This document shows positions 14,419 through 15,157 of a stretch of DNA of 15,157 bases, piece after piece. Every line of letters begins with the position of its first letter. The stretch's first letter is position 1. This DNA comes from Lysobacteraceae bacterium (lineage in GTDB: Bacteria; Pseudomonadota; Gammaproteobacteria; Xanthomonadales; Wenzhouxiangellaceae), in the NCBI GenBank assembly GCA_020201235.1, contig JAIVHD010000009.1:1-15157 (forward strand), given 5' to 3'. The position numbers were made by a program, and so were the translations under genes. Under the pieces are notes generated by a model. That model was not told the DNA's origin. It ran no database searches and worked only from the letters and a program-made list of their open reading frames with translations.

Positions 14419-15156
14419 TTACCCATTGGCTTTCCGATCATGCGGCATACGCGCGCGCAGCGCGGTGAGGCGTTGCTCGATCCGGCCCAGCTCCAGCTGT
14501 TGGCAGCCGCCGGGAGAAACCCGCGCGGCCAGGCTGTGCTCCGGCGTTCGCTGCTCGAGCTGATCGAGATTTTCGCCGACCTGGCGATAGGCATCGCGAA
14601 ACGAGTGTCCCTGCTCGACCAGTTCGTTGGCCCGGTCGGTGGCGTGCAGGGCCGAACCGATGGCGGTGCGCATCCGCCCGCAGTCCCATTCTACGCCGGC
14701 CAGCAGCGCCGGCACCAGCGCCAGGCCGTCGAGCGCTCGGGCAAACGCGCGTAAGAGTGGCGGCTTGGTGTTCTGGAGATCGCGCTGGTAGCCCGAGGGC
14801 AGGCTGAGCACGGCCTCCAGTTCAGCGCGCGCGCCGATCACTGTTGCGTGCAGCGCGCGCAGCAGCTCGACCGCGTCCGGGTTGTGCTTGTTGGGCATGA
14901 TCGACGAACCGGTACAGAACTCGTCGGAGATCGTTAAGTAGCCAAACTCCTGCGAGGCATACAGGCTGAGGTCCCAGCTCAGACGACGCAGGTCGAGGGT
15001 GGCCGCAGCCAGTGCGTCGAGGGCGCGCAGCTCAACCTTGCCGCGCTGGGCCTGGGCATTTTGTGGATTGACCACCAGCCTCGAAAAGCCCAGTTCTTCC
15101 GCCACGCCATCGCGGTCCAGCGCAAGGTTGACGCCGAACCCCGAGGCGGTTCCGAG
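14419..15156 (-). CDS. argH: Argininosuccinate lyase, C-terminal half (start beyond the window)
   Basis: 245 codons are visible and the frame is open to the right edge, so the start lies outside (E. coli ArgH has 457 aa). The first visible residues LGTASGFGVNLALDRD match the PLGxxAGxxxxxDR region of the family. The fumarase/aspartase-superfamily signature GSSIMPNKHNPD, with its catalytic-loop serines and the K and N residues, is intact. SLPSGYQRDLQNTKPPL follows, as is usual in ArgH. The enzyme splits argininosuccinate to arginine and fumarate in the cytosol, the last step of arginine synthesis. No other arginine genes are visible; the permease gene lies downstream after 345 nt. Confidence 0.95.
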   Translation of the reverse strand, partial: LGTASGFGVNLALDRDGVAEELGFSRLVVNPQNAQAQRGKVELRALDALAAATLDLRRLSWDLSLYASQEFGYLTISDEFCTGSSIMPNKHNPDAVELLRALHATVIGARAELEAVLSLPSGYQRDLQNTKPPLLRAFARALDGLALVPALLAGVEWDCGRMRTAIGSALHATDRANELVEQGHSFRDAYRQVGENLDQLEQRTPEHSLAARVSPGGCQQLELGRIEQRLTALRARMPHDRKANG

Positions 15157-15157
15157 C

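Overview
The window looks like chromosomal DNA of a GC-rich gammaproteobacterium. Evidence is a DUF2058/YaiL-type protein, a proteobacterial 181-aa Ppa, a PrmA of E. coli length and an ArgH with the usual GSSIMPNKHNPD signature. A Xanthomonadales- or Wenzhouxiangella-like host would fit, but that is inference from general style, not from a marker gene. There is no rRNA, tRNA, CRISPR array, transposase or phage gene.

Left third (1-5844, all + strand): a tight four-gene cassette. In order: the C-terminal part of a sulfatase/alkaline-phosphatase-superfamily transferase (start lies before the window); a 467-aa protein joining a kinase-like N-terminal half to a class I SAM methyltransferase (NoeA-like); an 81-aa membrane protein with a YLDPGSGS motif; and a full-length YidC/Oxa1 paralogue carrying a 12-bp tandem repeat. 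This is the most unusual part of the window. It reads as a cell-surface glycan or lipid modification module with its own insertase-like protein.

Middle (5845-9787): a membrane-bound diguanylate cyclase (- strand) whose GGDEF domain seems to have lost an internal segment; a divergent, visibly AT-richer DUF2058 gene with small repeats upstream; a cluster of REP-like palindromes, the last of which supplies the stop codon of the next gene; a PhzF-family isomerase; and a conserved 124-aa protein of unknown function (both - strand).

Right third (9788-15157): prmA (+) converges on a - strand series. In transcription order that series is argH (partial at the right edge), an SLC13/DASS-type permease with two RCK_C domains, inorganic pyrophosphatase ppa and an uncharacterised SAM methyltransferase. 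The last two overlap by 4 nt (ATGA). These are mostly housekeeping genes. Two intergenic hairpins (between prmA and the methyltransferase, and between the permease and ppa) are the only structured non-coding elements there.
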